The notes under the pieces: generated by a model
Database searches by the model: none
What the model was told of the DNA's origin: nothing
Seen by the model: only the letters and a program-made list of their open reading frames with translations
In this document: one piece after another, positions 1 to 10,063 of the stretch
Layout of the letters: every line of letters starts with the position of its first letter
How positions within the stretch are numbered: the stretch's first letter is position 1
Position numbers and translations under genes: made by a program
Assembly: GCA_947625435.1 (NCBI GenBank)
Contig: CANQOI010000020.1
Coordinates: forward strand, 1 to 37,888
Direction of reading: 5' to 3'
DNA length: 37,888 bases
Source: an uncultured Clostridia bacterium
GTDB taxonomy: Bacteria > Bacillota > Clostridia > UBA1212 > UBA1255

Positions 1-3000
1 CAATCTCCCGGTGTGCTGAAGTCATATTTGACATCCCAACCGGACTTTACGATCTCCTCTGTTCCGTTGTCGTACACAAGTTTAAGCTCCATGCCCGCGT
101 CTTCAAACTTAGTACCCTCTATGTACTCCATCTTGTTCGGGTTTTTGTTTACGGATATCGATACCAAGGACTTTTCGCGCACAGACACATCAAACGAAGC
201 CGAAAGGCCTTTATATTTTACAGTTATACTGTGCAGGCCGGGTTTCGAAAAATCGTCCGGTATCTCTATCGTATAATCGCCTGCCGCAACAGGTTCCTCA
301 GAGCCGTCGCTGTATACCGCCGTCACCTCAAGACCCGCCGTCTCAAGCTCCTGTCCTTCAATATATTCAGTCTTGTCGGGCTCCTTGCTGATCTCTATCG
401 CCGTGAGCCTGATATACGGCAGATCGATGCTCTCTTCCCACGTCTCAGGCTCGGTGAAATGCTCCGGATCGCCCTTCTCGCTCACAGTAACAGTAAGCTT
501 TGCCGTCCGCTCCTCTTTCGTCAGTTCATATGTAAAAGTAATGCGCACGGACGGTTTTTCTATCTCATCCGCATCCGCAAAAGCGATCGTTATAATTCCG
601 TTTTCCTCGTCTACGGTATATGAATTATACAGCATCGATGCCGAAAGGCTCTTATACTTAAGCGTATCTGCATCATATTTTACCGACACAAGACCGTTCG
701 TCGTATTTTCACACGTGAAATCATATGTGACCGTCTTCTCATCCTCATTTATTTCAAAGTCGGTATCATCTGCATTCATATTGATCTCGGAAGAAGAACC
801 GGCCGCATTCACGGGGAGTCCCTCATAATCCGAATAGTCATATTGATACAGAATTCCGACCTGGCGCACGTCATCGTCAAATTCGCGCGTCATTACAAGT
901 GAATGATTTGCAGGATTTATAATCTGAAGCTTAGCGGGATTCTTTCCTATTTTGCTGACAAGTACGAGCATGCCTGATTCGCTGTCATAAATCATTGACG
1001 ATGTTGCATCGGATTGCATATTGCTGACGCCGGGCAGACTTACATTAGGCACATTTCCAATATATTTCGTATATGTCGTTTCACTCAAGAAATATTTGCC
1101 GTTGCTTAATACGGTGCCTTCATAGCAGTAGAATTCATATAGGTCTCCGCTTTCGTTGATTATATAATATACGTCTGCTTCGCGTTTTGTGCCCGGGCTT
1201 AAAGGATCGTCGAAATCATCCGTAAAGCCCTTGTATGCTATGCCGCCCATTGTTCCGACATTTGCATAACCTGTACTCAGGTGAACGGTCACTGTCTCAA
1301 AGCCTACCGGCGGATTGCTGGTCAGCCTTGAACCAAAGAACATATTTCTGTCGCCGACAATGGTCATATAACCGAAATTGGTAAAGTGTCCCGTCGATCT
1401 TCCGGGAGCAGCGTCAGCATGTAAGTTTTGGCTGTCAATTGCAGCTTCAAGCGGATGTTCGCTGAAGTCCTTGGGATCGACTTTGTATCCCCAGACTCCT
1501 CCGAACAGATACAGCATATCGCCGGCACCGTTCATTGTGCCCACTGTATACGCGTGCTGCGTAGCAGCAAGGCGTTTGCGCTCGTTAGGCGCGGCAGTAT
1601 TAAAGTTTTCCCAATAATATACGCTGTTGCCCTCGCGGAACAGAGCCGTAACGTTTATGCTCGGAGCCGGCGTAATGTGAACATCAAACTTTGCTGTGAG
1701 TGTGTCGCCGTTTTTGGTCGCGTAGCTCGCCGTGATCGCGGCGTCTCCTGCCTTAACGGCAGTGAGTTTTCCGTCCTTGTCAACCTTAAGCGTATTTTCA
1801 TCGTCCGTATCCCATTTTACGCCGTTGCTCACAAATTCGGCGTTCCAGGGAGTGACCGCAGCCGAAAGCTGTAAAATGTCTCCCTGCATCATTTCACTTC
1901 TTGCGCCGAGTATATTGAGCTTTTCGGGCGCGGGTGTTTCGCCTTCGTTTATTATGCCGAGTGTCGGCATGGCAGGCAGATTCACGAGTCCGCGCACTGC
2001 TTCGTAAAGAAACGATGCCGTATAATTAAATCCAGAATTGGATTTGTATATCGTACTTGTGCCCTTTTCGAAATCCATGTTGTAAATAACATACATGTAG
2101 TTATCCATGCTCGGAGTATCGAGCTCCTGCGCGCACGCGGCATACAGCGTATCGTAATTCTTATCCTTCCAGCTGAGGCTTATATATTTTGCCGCCACAT
2201 TCTTTTTAGAAACTATGTCTACGATTTCACACTTTTGAGCGGCGGGCTCGCCGTCTTCGGATATCTCCCACGTCAGGATCGCGTTCTTGCCGAGAGCTTC
2301 ATCGTAGTGTGTGGAAAATGCTTTTCCCTTATCGTTTATGGCAAGACCGTAAAGCTCGGCGTCATGTCCGTCTATTGTTACTTTTTGTACCGGCTCCGCA
2401 CCGCCGTACATGGGATCGATCTTCCAAAGTGTGTCTGTGCCGTCCGTTGCATAGAGCATGTTGTCGCCCGGATTGAATGCAAGATCGCGCACTGTCTTCA
2501 TTCCGCTCTGCGAAAGGTCACATATGAAACGCTTTGCATTCACATCGTCTATCGGCGCGGCGCAGAGGCTGCCGTCTTCAAATGCCTGCCATATGTAACC
2601 GTCCGCGGCGTCAGCACCCGCAAGAAGAGCCGAATCATCCGCACATGTGAAAACGAACATATTTCCGAGCTTATTTGTGTCAAAAGAGAATCTGTCCGGC
2701 TTCAGCGCTATCCAGTCTCCGCGGTTTATGGGCGAACTGTTGCGATATGAGCGCACGTATGCGATCGCTCTATCTGTTATATCCTGCTTCTGTCCGTATG
2801 TGAAACGGTACATGCTCCTGTTGCCCGCATAGTCTCCGAGCACGATACTGTATGTTCCGCCTTCGGTAAACGTGCTTGTATTAAAATTGTATGTGACTGT
2901 CTTAGCGGCATTGGCTCCGTCGGGTACATAACTTCCGTATGACACGGTGCAGTTTCCGCTGTAGAGCCCTATATATGCCACATTCTCCGCATCCTCGGCG

Positions 3001-6000
3001 GTAATGCTTATTTTCTTTTCGTAATCGAGCTTTTTGACCTCTTTTACCGTAGGAGCCGTGCTGTCGAGAGTGACTGTCGTTGTGAGATATGCGCCCTCTC
3101 CGAGCACATCGTTTTCTATGAGCTCCTTCATTCTCTTTTGTGTGATCTGCTTGCCCGGTGTTTCCTCGTAATATTCGGGCACGGCAACGGCGCCCAGCTC
3201 GATCCTGTCGCCCTCTTTTATGTTCGAGTCCTTAAGCATCTTCTTAAGCGAGTTGCGTACCGCCAGATCGAAAACATTGTTGCTCCATCCACCGTTCTGT
3301 TCTCCCGCAGGATGCGGAAATGCGCACGTCTGATGTAAATACAATGAGTCTATATGCTCAACATGGCGATTGCCGTTCTCATCTACCGTCATTATCACAA
3401 AGCATACTGCGCCCGCAGGACGTATGAGAGTGAGATAAACGTCGCGTATCGTGTTGTTTATGCTGAGTGCGAGCTTGTCAAGAGGAATGCGGCTGTTGCT
3501 GCTGTACGGATTTACCGTCTGCTTTAGCACGTTTCCGTTCTCATCCTCATATGTCATATAATTTATATTGTAGACATCTGCAGGATTCTTCGTATAAGGA
3601 ACTCTGTCATTTGTGTCGTTTGAGCTTTCTATGAATGTGTTGCGGTCAAACATTGAAGGATCCGACCAGTTGCCGCAGAAGCCTATTATCGGAATAGTGT
3701 GTGTAACATCCGCATCCGCTTCTTCCTCGCCCATATCTACGGGCATCACGTATGTAAAGCCTTCCAGATACGCTCCCTTGGGATATTTTGCTTTAACATC
3801 TTCCGTAACCTTTATAGTTACGTCAACGGTCACGCTTTCGTTCGCATTCACCGTGAGCGCATACGTTTTGACAGCATTCAGTATCATATGCGCGTCATAT
3901 GTAGTCTTATTTCCGTCCTTGTCAACGTCCGCCGCTTCAAGGTCAAGATCATTTCCGTCATTTTTACCGGAAATGTAATCGAGCAGCGCCTGCGCATCGG
4001 CCGCATCGGTCTTACCGTTTTTGTCCACGTCGGCTTTTATGTCGGAGTTAAAATCAAGCGTTTTACCGTCTGCTTCATATGTTACCGTGCCCAAAAGCGT
4101 GCGCGTGCTGTCTGAGAGATAATCGATCCCGTTCTCGCTTACGATATCCTCAGTGAAAAGATCTGTCCTGAATACGTAGCTCCTGTCCGTGTCGCTCACA
4201 TTGTGAAGCGTGAATGTGTAGTGAAATGTATTTGTGCCGTTCGGGCAGTCGCCCACCTCCGCCTTAACGCGTCCGCGGCTCTGTCCCTCTACCTCTATAA
4301 AAGATTTTGCATGAACTGCGCGCTCTGTATTGAGAAGGCCTGCGCCCTGGCGCAGCAGCGAATAATATTTGCCGTCCGGGTCGATCATGGGTTCGGCGGT
4401 GGACATCAGGAGCCCTCCTATTATCATGCCCTTGTTGAGATCCTTATTTTGCGATATCGCGCGGTCTAAAAATGTATTGCTCCCGAACACGTCCAGCTCT
4501 GTGCGCAGATATTCTGCTATGACAGCCGCCGCGCCAGCCACATCGGGCGATGCCATTGAGGTGCCCGACAGCTCTGTGTACCCGTTTTTCGTGTCGCCGT
4601 TGACTGAATTAACATGTGTTCCGCATGCCGTTATCTCAGGCTGCAGCATAAGGCTGCTCGGTATGCCGTACGCGCTGCTCTTATTTATCGTGGGATGCGA
4701 GCCGTCCTTGCCGTTGCCGTCCGCCCAGGCAACGCCCATGAAGTCCGCAAATGACGAAGGAGGCGTGCAGAGCGACATACTGACATCGTCCGCGTATAGC
4801 TTGTTCGGCCTGCCGTTTTTATTCTCGCTCATCCATGCGCCGTCATTTCCGACAGCACCCATTATCACAATGCCTTCAGCCGCGAGCTTCTTAAATACGT
4901 CTCCGAAAACGCTGTCCGAGCAGGAAAATCCTACTTCCGCCGTTCCGAGAGACAGGTTCAGCACGTCCGCTCCGAGAATGAGCGCATCTTCGATCGCCGT
5001 CGCTATAACGGCGTCGGTACATAACGCACTGCCGAACACTTTAAGATTGAGTATCTGCGCATCGGGAGCGGTTCCTACCATGCCTCCCGCAGCCTCAGCC
5101 TCTGTAAATGTACCGTTTTCCCCCGGAATGTAAGCGTTGGCCGCCGCGATACCCGATACGTGGGAGCCGTGGATGCCCGCGCTTCCGTTCCGTGTGAACA
5201 TGTCGTAATCGGCATAATTATATGCAAACGGTATCTTTTCGTTAAGATAAAGTCTCCCGGCGTCCAGATGCCCCGGTAAAACGTGAAGACGGCCTGTATT
5301 CATTGCGTTTAAAACATCGTCCTGCGTCATGAGGCCCAATTCTTTTTTATATTCCTCAAGCTCCCCGTCATCGACCGTTCCGTTATTGTCTCTGTCGGGA
5401 GCGGACTGCCTTAATGAGTGATCGAGTGCGGCGGCGTCAAATGACTGGTGTTCATCGTTCATGCCCGAGTCTATGACGGCTATCTTTGAACCCGCCCCTG
5501 TGTATTCTGTCAGCAGCTTTTCGATCTCGGCGGCTCCGTCACCCGTTTGCCCCTCGCTCTCCAAAGGCTCATAAATGTTTTCGATGAGGACGTCTTTAAC
5601 GCCCTTGACATTCTTTATATCTTCTATCTGCGAATATTTTATATCCGCCGAAACAAAGTTCGCTATGAGCGTGAGATTTGCAAAAACATCCAGCTTCCTG
5701 CCCTTCAGGACATCTGTTTCTATTCTGTCAACGACCGCTTCCTGCCTGCCGAGCAGCTCCGCCTGATAAGCAGCTGCCGCTCTGTCCGTTCCGATCGTCG
5801 CTATTGAAAATCCCTTGTCTATCGCAGGAGCGTCTTCCATAACGATCGCCACGCGCACGATATCGTCCGGCGCGTATTTCTGCCCGGTCGTGTCGCCGTC
5901 CTGTACAAACAGCTCCGGCAGCCGCGGGTCTACGGCAGGCTCAACCTCAGTAAAACTTATACTGCCGTCCTCAGCCGGATATATATCTTTGTTCAATGAT

Positions 6001-6077
6001 AAAACGGCTGTCGGCAGACTCCCTGCCAGAAGAGCGACCGCTAACAGAAATGACAGAGCAGTCTTCAAATGTTTCAT
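1..6077 (-). CDS. Giant secreted S8 (subtilisin-like) protease, lactocepin/C5a-peptidase type, 3' end cut by window
   Basis: At least 2025 residues are present with no stop before the window edge, so the C-terminus is missing. The start ATG follows a GAGGGGG ribosome site. Residues 1-28 are a signal peptide. The subtilase triad is visible: Asp203 (VIDSG), His303 (HGSHVSG), Ser507 (GTSMASPDVAG), with oxyanion Asn411 (GAVGND). An EF-hand loop (residues 228-239, DRDNNGTVDDGE) is inserted between Asp and His. An Fn3-like C5a-peptidase/lactocepin module follows (about 585-800, including GFCGNWSDP) and is interrupted by two dockerin-type repeats (about 683-738, DVDKNGKTDAADA...). Further on are a possible propeller-like stretch (about 1120-1300), a Big_2 Ig-like domain (about 1379-1472) and two Big_3-like repeats (from about 1888, sharing the EYIEG pattern). 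It probably degrades extracellular proteins or peptides, held at the cell surface or in a complex; the anchor lies outside the window. Substrate unknown. Confidence 0.9.
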   Translation of the reverse strand, partial: MKHLKTALSFLLAVALLAGSLPTAVLSLNKDIYPAEDGSISFTEVEPAVDPRLPELFVQDGDTTGQKYAPDDIVRVAIVMEDAPAIDKGFSIATIGTDRAAAAYQAELLGRQEAVVDRIETDVLKGRKLDVFANLTLIANFVSADIKYSQIEDIKNVKGVKDVLIENIYEPLESEGQTGDGAAEIEKLLTEYTGAGSKIAVIDSGMNDEHQSFDAAALDHSLRQSAPDRDNNGTVDDGELEEYKKELGLMTQDDVLNAMNTGRLHVLPGHLDAGRLYLNEKIPFAYNYADYDMFTRNGSAGIHGSHVSGIAAANAYIPGENGTFTEAEAAGGMVGTAPDAQILNLKVFGSALCTDAVIATAIEDALILGADVLNLSLGTAEVGFSCSDSVFGDVFKKLAAEGIVIMGAVGNDGAWMSENKNGRPNKLYADDVSMSLCTPPSSFADFMGVAWADGNGKDGSHPTINKSSAYGIPSSLMLQPEITACGTHVNSVNGDTKNGYTELSGTSMASPDVAGAAAVIAEYLRTELDVFGSNTFLDRAISQNKDLNKGMIIGGLLMSTAEPMIDPDGKYYSLLRQGAGLLNTERAVHAKSFIEVEGQSRGRVKAEVGDCPNGTNTFHYTFTLHNVSDTDRSYVFRTDLFTEDIVSENGIDYLSDSTRTLLGTVTYEADGKTLDFNSDIKADVDKNGKTDAADAQALLDYISGKNDGNDLDLEAADVDKDGNKTTYDAHMILNAVKTYALTVNANESVTVDVTIKVTEDVKAKYPKGAYLEGFTYVMPVDMGEEEADADVTHTIPIIGFCGNWSDPSMFDRNTFIESSNDTNDRVPYTKNPADVYNINYMTYEDENGNVLKQTVNPYSSNSRIPLDKLALSINNTIRDVYLTLIRPAGAVCFVIMTVDENGNRHVEHIDSLYLHQTCAFPHPAGEQNGGWSNNVFDLAVRNSLKKMLKDSNIKEGDRIELGAVAVPEYYEETPGKQITQKRMKELIENDVLGEGAYLTTTVTLDSTAPTVKEVKKLDYEKKISITAEDAENVAYIGLYSGNCTVSYGSYVPDGANAAKTVTYNFNTSTFTEGGTYSIVLGDYAGNRSMYRFTYGQKQDITDRAIAYVRSYRNSSPINRGDWIALKPDRFSFDTNKLGNMFVFTCADDSALLAGADAADGYIWQAFEDGSLCAAPIDDVNAKRFICDLSQSGMKTVRDLAFNPGDNMLYATDGTDTLWKIDPMYGGAEPVQKVTIDGHDAELYGLAINDKGKAFSTHYDEALGKNAILTWEISEDGEPAAQKCEIVDIVSKKNVAAKYISLSWKDKNYDTLYAACAQELDTPSMDNYMYVIYNMDFEKGTSTIYKSNSGFNYTASFLYEAVRGLVNLPAMPTLGIINEGETPAPEKLNILGARSEMMQGDILQLSAAVTPWNAEFVSNGVKWDTDDENTLKVDKDGKLTAVKAGDAAITASYATKNGDTLTAKFDVHITPAPSINVTALFREGNSVYYWENFNTAAPNERKRLAATQHAYTVGTMNGAGDMLYLFGGVWGYKVDPKDFSEHPLEAAIDSQNLHADAAPGRSTGHFTNFGYMTIVGDRNMFFGSRLTSNPPVGFETVTVHLSTGYANVGTMGGIAYKGFTDDFDDPLSPGTKREADVYYIINESGDLYEFYCYEGTVLSNGKYFLSETTYTKYIGNVPNVSLPGVSNMQSDATSSMIYDSESGMLVLVSKIGKNPAKLQIINPANHSLVMTREFDDDVRQVGILYQYDYSDYEGLPVNAAGSSSEINMNADDTDFEINEDEKTVTYDFTCENTTNGLVSVKYDADTLKYKSLSASMLYNSYTVDEENGIITIAFADADEIEKPSVRITFTYELTKEERTAKLTVTVSEKGDPEHFTEPETWEESIDLPYIRLTAIEISKEPDKTEYIEGQELETAGLEVTAVYSDGSEEPVAAGDYTIEIPDDFSKPGLHSITVKYKGLSASFDVSVREKSLVSISVNKNPNKMEYIEGTKFEDAGMELKLVYDNGTEEIVKSGWDVKYDFSTPGD

Positions 6078-6142
6078 ACAAAAATCCCCCTCTTAACTTG
6101 TTTGACGAACTCATTTTTTTATATTGCCTGACATACCTGCAG

Positions 6143-6171
6143 ATTGTATCACCATTTTACCGATAATTCAA
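6143..6171 (-). promoter_or_regulatory. Probable promoter of the S8 protease gene
   Basis: On the minus strand TTGAAT (6171-6166) and TACAAT (6148-6143) are separated by exactly 17 bases. The predicted transcript starts about 60 bases before the protease ATG. The spacer contains one copy of the over-represented ATTTTAC word (6154-6160). This suggests the protease has its own promoter rather than depending only on read-through from the phosphoesterase gene. Confidence 0.6.
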
Positions 6172-6179
6172 TGCGTACC

Positions 6180-6968
6180 TTATTCAAAAATCACTGCCTC
6201 GGCTCTTGAGCCGAACCTTATCGGCATGGCGGAGCACCCTATGCCCGACGTGATATACAGCCTGTTGCCGCCGTATTCATGCATGCCGTAGAATATGTTC
6301 TTTTTCGGAAGTATGTCTTTCTTAAGTAATCTGAATTCAATATTGAATGGAACCCTTACCTGGCCTCCGTGCGTGTGTCCCGCAAGGATCAAGGTGAGCG
6401 CCGAAAGATCGGGCATATCTATGACGATATCCGGGTTGTGCGTGAGCAGTATATATTTATATCCGTTTTCCTCGGCTTCCTCATTCCATTTTACCGCACA
6501 TCCGACATAATCGTCGTCGTTCGATCTCAGATCTCCCAGCCCGCCTATCAGTACGTCTTTATAAACGACTCTTTCGTTCTCGAGCACGCGCACATTCGGT
6601 GAAATGCTCTCGAGCACACTTATATACTTTTCTTTTGTGCATTTTCCCGATTCAAATATGCGGCAGTCATGATTCCCCAGTGTGATAAATACCGGGCATG
6701 CCGCTTTATAGGCGAGCAGATCTATAAATGAAGTTACTCTTTCAAAATATTTCAGATCGGAACACAGATCGCCCGTTATCGCGATGACATCGGGAGACCG
6801 CGCGCATATTTCATTTACTATCAGTGAAGGCTTGATAAGCACCGTATCAAAATGCAGGTCGGATATGAGCGCCACCCGTATGCCGATCCCGGCCTCTATA
6901 CATTTTACCGAGAGTTTTTTTGCCCGTATATTCATCAATATACAGGCTATCATGAAAAGTGTAATCAT
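6180..6968 (-). CDS. Calcineurin-like metallophosphoesterase, YkuE/YaeI type
   Basis: This 262-residue protein has the metallophosphoesterase motifs in order: SDLHFD (Asp37, His39), ITGDL (Asp67), LGNHD (Asn99, His100), LTHNPD, and GHTHGGQ. These ligate two metal ions in the family. The first 20 or so residues are hydrophobic, which fits a membrane-attached enzyme as in YkuE/YaeI relatives; some of those act on phospholipid or wall-polymer phosphoesters, but the substrate here is unknown. The start overlaps the stop of the preceding gene in an ATGA arrangement, so the two are probably translationally coupled. It lies in a run of envelope-protein genes. Confidence 0.85.
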   Translation of the reverse strand: MITLFMIACILMNIRAKKLSVKCIEAGIGIRVALISDLHFDTVLIKPSLIVNEICARSPDVIAITGDLCSDLKYFERVTSFIDLLAYKAACPVFITLGNHDCRIFESGKCTKEKYISVLESISPNVRVLENERVVYKDVLIGGLGDLRSNDDDYVGCAVKWNEEAEENGYKYILLTHNPDIVIDMPDLSALTLILAGHTHGGQVRVPFNIEFRLLKKDILPKKNIFYGMHEYGGNRLYITSGIGCSAMPIRFGSRAEAVIFE

Positions 6969-7711
6969 ATATCACGTTTGCGTTTGTTCGAAAGCCGTTT
7001 TTTGAGCGCGGCAAATGATATATCCTTCTTGAATATCACGAGTCCTACAAGTCCTATCACGCCGTATACTATCGAAAGAACAGCCAGCACATACATTACG
7101 TCGACCGCGTATGTTATAAGGTCGAACCACCTGAATCTGCCTGACCCGGATGCGTCGATATCCTCCACCTGTACTATCCCTATGGACGCGGTGCTGACTT
7201 CATCGGCAGACGGTTCGGGTGCGACCGTTTGCTCGTTTTCGTGTGAGCCGTCAAGAGGCGGTACGGTAAAATCGGGCAGGAACTCCAGCGGCGGTGTTTC
7301 TGTGGGAACAGGCGTGGGCGTTATTTCCGGTGTGGCTGTTATGATCTCTGTGGGGCGCTCTGTGGGAGTGGGAGTCGGCGTCGGCGTCGGGCTCGGCGTT
7401 TCCGGGGCCTGAGAAGGAGTCTGTTCTTCCGGCATCGTCTCGGAAGGCGTTTCCTCCGGTGTCACATCCGGTGTGACCGCGGGATCCTCTGTCATGTCGG
7501 GGCCGGGGTCTCCGTCCGTAGGCACTGATGTTTCATACGGGGAGGGCGCCGTCTCCGTTATCTCGGGCGCAGGTGCATCCTCTGACGGCGCAGCGCCGGA
7601 GATAGCCGGAGCCGCGGCAAACTGCAATAGCAGGAGCACAAAAACTCCTGCGGCAGACAGCAGTAATTTTTCTCTTATTTTCTTTTTTGTGCTCTTATCG
7701 TCACTGTGCAT
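6965..7711 (-). CDS. Membrane-anchored Pro/Thr-rich surface protein of unknown function
   Basis: The protein has 248 residues and no family I recognise. Residues 8-40 hold a basic segment followed by a hydrophobic signal sequence (LLLLQFAAAPAISGAA). Residues about 45-160 are a low-complexity linker of Pro, Thr, Glu and Ser, with TPTP and PTE-type repeats, typical of an extended wall-spanning stalk. A hydrophobic helix lies near residues 200-230 (VMYVLAVLSIVYGVIGLVGLVI), then a basic tail (KKRLSNKRKRD). The predicted topology is outside linker, one membrane span, short positive cytoplasmic tail. It ends in ATGA overlap with the phosphoesterase gene and starts 19 bases after the stop of the gene at 7731-8573. 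Confidence 0.7.
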   Translation of the reverse strand: MHSDDKSTKKKIREKLLLSAAGVFVLLLLQFAAAPAISGAAPSEDAPAPEITETAPSPYETSVPTDGDPGPDMTEDPAVTPDVTPEETPSETMPEEQTPSQAPETPSPTPTPTPTPTERPTEIITATPEITPTPVPTETPPLEFLPDFTVPPLDGSHENEQTVAPEPSADEVSTASIGIVQVEDIDASGSGRFRWFDLITYAVDVMYVLAVLSIVYGVIGLVGLVIFKKDISFAALKKRLSNKRKRDI

Positions 7712-7730
7712 GATCTCTGTCCGTGTACAC

Positions 7731-8573
7731 CTATTCGCCTATGACTTTCGGTCCTCTTTTAACCCGTTTCGTTTTGTATTTGCCCCACATTACGTAGCCT
7801 ATCCCCATGCCGGCTCCTATTCCGGCCGCAAGCGCTGTCAGCAGCCATAAAACAAAAGCTCCCGGTGAAATTATCTCGTTTTCGTCTCTGCCCGTATCTG
7901 CCCCCGCCGTGGGTATGCCGGAGGCCGTTGCGCCCGCATTTTCTCCGGGCTGCTCGGGAGATGCCTCCGTATCGCCTTCACCGGGCGTTGTTTCTCCGCC
8001 GCCGGGCACTCCCGTGAAAACAAATACGCCCATTTTATCTGTGCTGAATGTTATATATCCGTCAGCTTCCTCTGCCTCTATCTTTGTCACCGCTTCCGGC
8101 GCTTCCGTTCTGAAAACGCTTATGCTTTCGTAATCTGAAAATTCTTCCGTTATCTCAACATAAATGTTTATTTTTTTCGTAAGCTCGGTATCTCGGCCGT
8201 TCTTCTGTAAGGTAAGCCTTGCCGCGGCAAATATATCCTGCTCTCGCTCCGCGCTGCGCACCGCGTTTACGATCGCTTCGAATTCACTGCTTTTTGTCAT
8301 ATCTTCGGCGTTTATCGAGACATTTTCCTCGAAGATGCTGTTATCCGAATACGATGCTTTTATTTTGAGATATCCCGTAGAACCTATCTCATCCCTCACC
8401 GGCGTCGGAGTCGGTGTTTCCGGCGCGGTTGTTTCCGCAGTGACGGGAGAGGTCGGAGCCGCAGCGGTATCCGGTCCCTGCGCATAGTACGGACCGCCGC
8501 CTGTATCATTAAGACACAACACTGTTATTAACATGATCATACAGGCGGCCAAAGCCCGTTTATATCTCACCAT
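7731..8573 (-). CDS. Exported beta-domain protein with Pro/Thr linkers and C-terminal membrane helix
   Basis: This is a 280-residue protein. An N-terminal signal sequence (RALAACMIMLITVLCL) is followed by a short Pro/Thr linker. Residues about 63-190 form a folded domain ending in GYITFSTDKMGVFVF, which resembles the beta module often found near the C-terminus of large clostridial surface proteins. A Gly/Glu/Pro linker, a membrane helix (about 240-265, GAFVLWLLTALAAGIGAGMG) and a basic tail follow. It has the same overall plan as the proteins at 6965-7711 and 10064-10807. Only 4 bases separate it from the esterase stop upstream, so the genes are probably co-transcribed. Function unknown. Confidence 0.7.
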   Translation of the reverse strand: MVRYKRALAACMIMLITVLCLNDTGGGPYYAQGPDTAAAPTSPVTAETTAPETPTPTPVRDEIGSTGYLKIKASYSDNSIFEENVSINAEDMTKSSEFEAIVNAVRSAEREQDIFAAARLTLQKNGRDTELTKKINIYVEITEEFSDYESISVFRTEAPEAVTKIEAEEADGYITFSTDKMGVFVFTGVPGGGETTPGEGDTEASPEQPGENAGATASGIPTAGADTGRDENEIISPGAFVLWLLTALAAGIGAGMGIGYVMWGKYKTKRVKRGPKVIGE

Positions 8574-8577
8574 ACAT

Positions 8578-9987
8578 TTATATTGAAGCCTTAAAAGCCG
8601 GCGCGGGTATATTCTCGCTGTTTATGAGGTTCGCGCCCGCCTTGTCAGGCAGCACCTGCACTGCATAACAAACATATTCCGCAGCTTTGTCCGTTATTAC
8701 TTTAACGGTGTTCCTGCCTGTTATGCTCGCCTTTGCATCTGTAAGTTCTCCGTTTGCCTCAAGCTGGAAGCCCTTAAGCTCCGAACCTTCGCTGAGTCTG
8801 AGTCCGTCGCCCACATATCTGAATACTATATTAACGCAGCCGTCCTCTTTGTACACCTTGTCGACGCACGGGCACGACGAATATTCTATATCGGCGAGCT
8901 TGTATTCCTCGCTGAGTACGAGCTTCGCTATTCTTTCTCCGGGCAGCTTTTTATAATACGGATGCGCGAAGTCCGGATCCTCATCCTTCTTTCCGCAGTC
9001 ATATGAAGGCACGATATAGTAATCCGGTATCGTATTTACCGCGTCATACTGTACGGCTCTTATCTCGCCTATCGTGGGCCAGCTCGTTTTGCTCTCTTCT
9101 CCGTGAGACGACAGCTGTACATTGTAAAATTTAAACGGTATCCCCCACACATTTCTTAAATCCTTCACAAGCTCATCCAGATTGCGTCCGTAATCCGGCG
9201 TTGCCGTAGGCCAGCACTCGCTTTCTCCCTGATAATATATCATGGCGCGTATGGGCATCCTTATGAACGGATTTATAAGATTGTTGTAATAACCCGATGC
9301 TCCCACGGTAGCCGATTGCGAATATCCCAGTCTCTTTGATGTTTCGCCGCTCATGAGCTCTATTATCTGGCTTCCGCCTGCGGCTCCCATGATGAGTCCT
9401 ATGGGAAGCTCCGGCAGCTTATCCGCTATCACCCTTCCGAAAAAGTATCCTATGGCCGAAAATTCGTATATTGCCGCATCATCGACAGCCTTTTTCCAGT
9501 GCCATTCCGGATTTACGACATCCTTCTGAGGCACCGGCCACAATTCTTTTCTTTCTATTATATACGGTATCGACTGTGTGAACAAACGCACATTTTCTCT
9601 GTAAAGATCCGATCTTTCTTCAGGATATGCATTTATACATGAACCGATCGCCATTTCCGCGTTGGACTGGCCGGTTATAAAGTAAACATCTCCTATTAAA
9701 ACATTGTCGAAAACGACCGGATCAAGTCCGTCTGCACATATCTTGAGTATCTGAGAAGAATTGACCGTATCTCTCGCCGAAAATTCAAGCGTCCATTCAC
9801 CCGACTCATCAACCCGGGCGCATGCCGATTCACCCATGAATTCCCCGGATACCGACGTTATGCCTTCATCGGCCGTTCCCCATACCTTTATCGGCGCATT
9901 TCTCTGTAATACCATGTTTGAAGAAAAAGCGCGCGATACTTTGATTGTTTGTGTCCCTGCATTGCTCATTTTTGACCGCATCTCCAT
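8578..9987 (-). CDS. Sialate O-acetylesterase-like SGNH hydrolase (SASA family)
   Basis: The protein has 469 residues. The SGNH/SASA signature is clear: ITGQSNAEMA (nucleophile Ser block), MIYYQGESECW (second block), and DFAHPYYKKLPGERIA (catalytic Asp-x-x-His block). Its opening, FSSNMVLQRNAPIKVWGTA, matches the N-terminal beta domain of the family. Members remove O-acetyl groups from sialic acids or plant and host glycans. No signal peptide is seen, so it may act in the cytoplasm on imported sugars, or it may be exported by another route. Three in-frame ATGs lie within the first seven codons and none has a well-spaced ribosome site, so the exact start is uncertain. It sits 76 bases from the upstream gene stop and 4 bases before the next start. 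Confidence 0.88.
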   Translation of the reverse strand: MEMRSKMSNAGTQTIKVSRAFSSNMVLQRNAPIKVWGTADEGITSVSGEFMGESACARVDESGEWTLEFSARDTVNSSQILKICADGLDPVVFDNVLIGDVYFITGQSNAEMAIGSCINAYPEERSDLYRENVRLFTQSIPYIIERKELWPVPQKDVVNPEWHWKKAVDDAAIYEFSAIGYFFGRVIADKLPELPIGLIMGAAGGSQIIELMSGETSKRLGYSQSATVGASGYYNNLINPFIRMPIRAMIYYQGESECWPTATPDYGRNLDELVKDLRNVWGIPFKFYNVQLSSHGEESKTSWPTIGEIRAVQYDAVNTIPDYYIVPSYDCGKKDEDPDFAHPYYKKLPGERIAKLVLSEEYKLADIEYSSCPCVDKVYKEDGCVNIVFRYVGDGLRLSEGSELKGFQLEANGELTDAKASITGRNTVKVITDKAAEYVCYAVQVLPDKAGANLINSENIPAPAFKASI

Positions 9988-10063
9988 TCTGTCTATAAAA
10001 ATGGACGCAGCTTTGATTTTTTAGATCGTCTGCCGCGTCATATTACTCATATTCCGGTTATAT

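Noticed and set aside
13-6096. Many plus-strand open frames across the left end
   Set aside because: They are antisense shadows of the single long protease gene on the minus strand, which has the subtilase triad and a good start; none has a recognisable domain.
7300-7700. Repetitive GTGGGAGTCGGCGT-like tract as a DNA repeat element
   Set aside because: It is the coding sequence of the Pro/Thr stalk (TPTP codons), so protein low complexity explains it.
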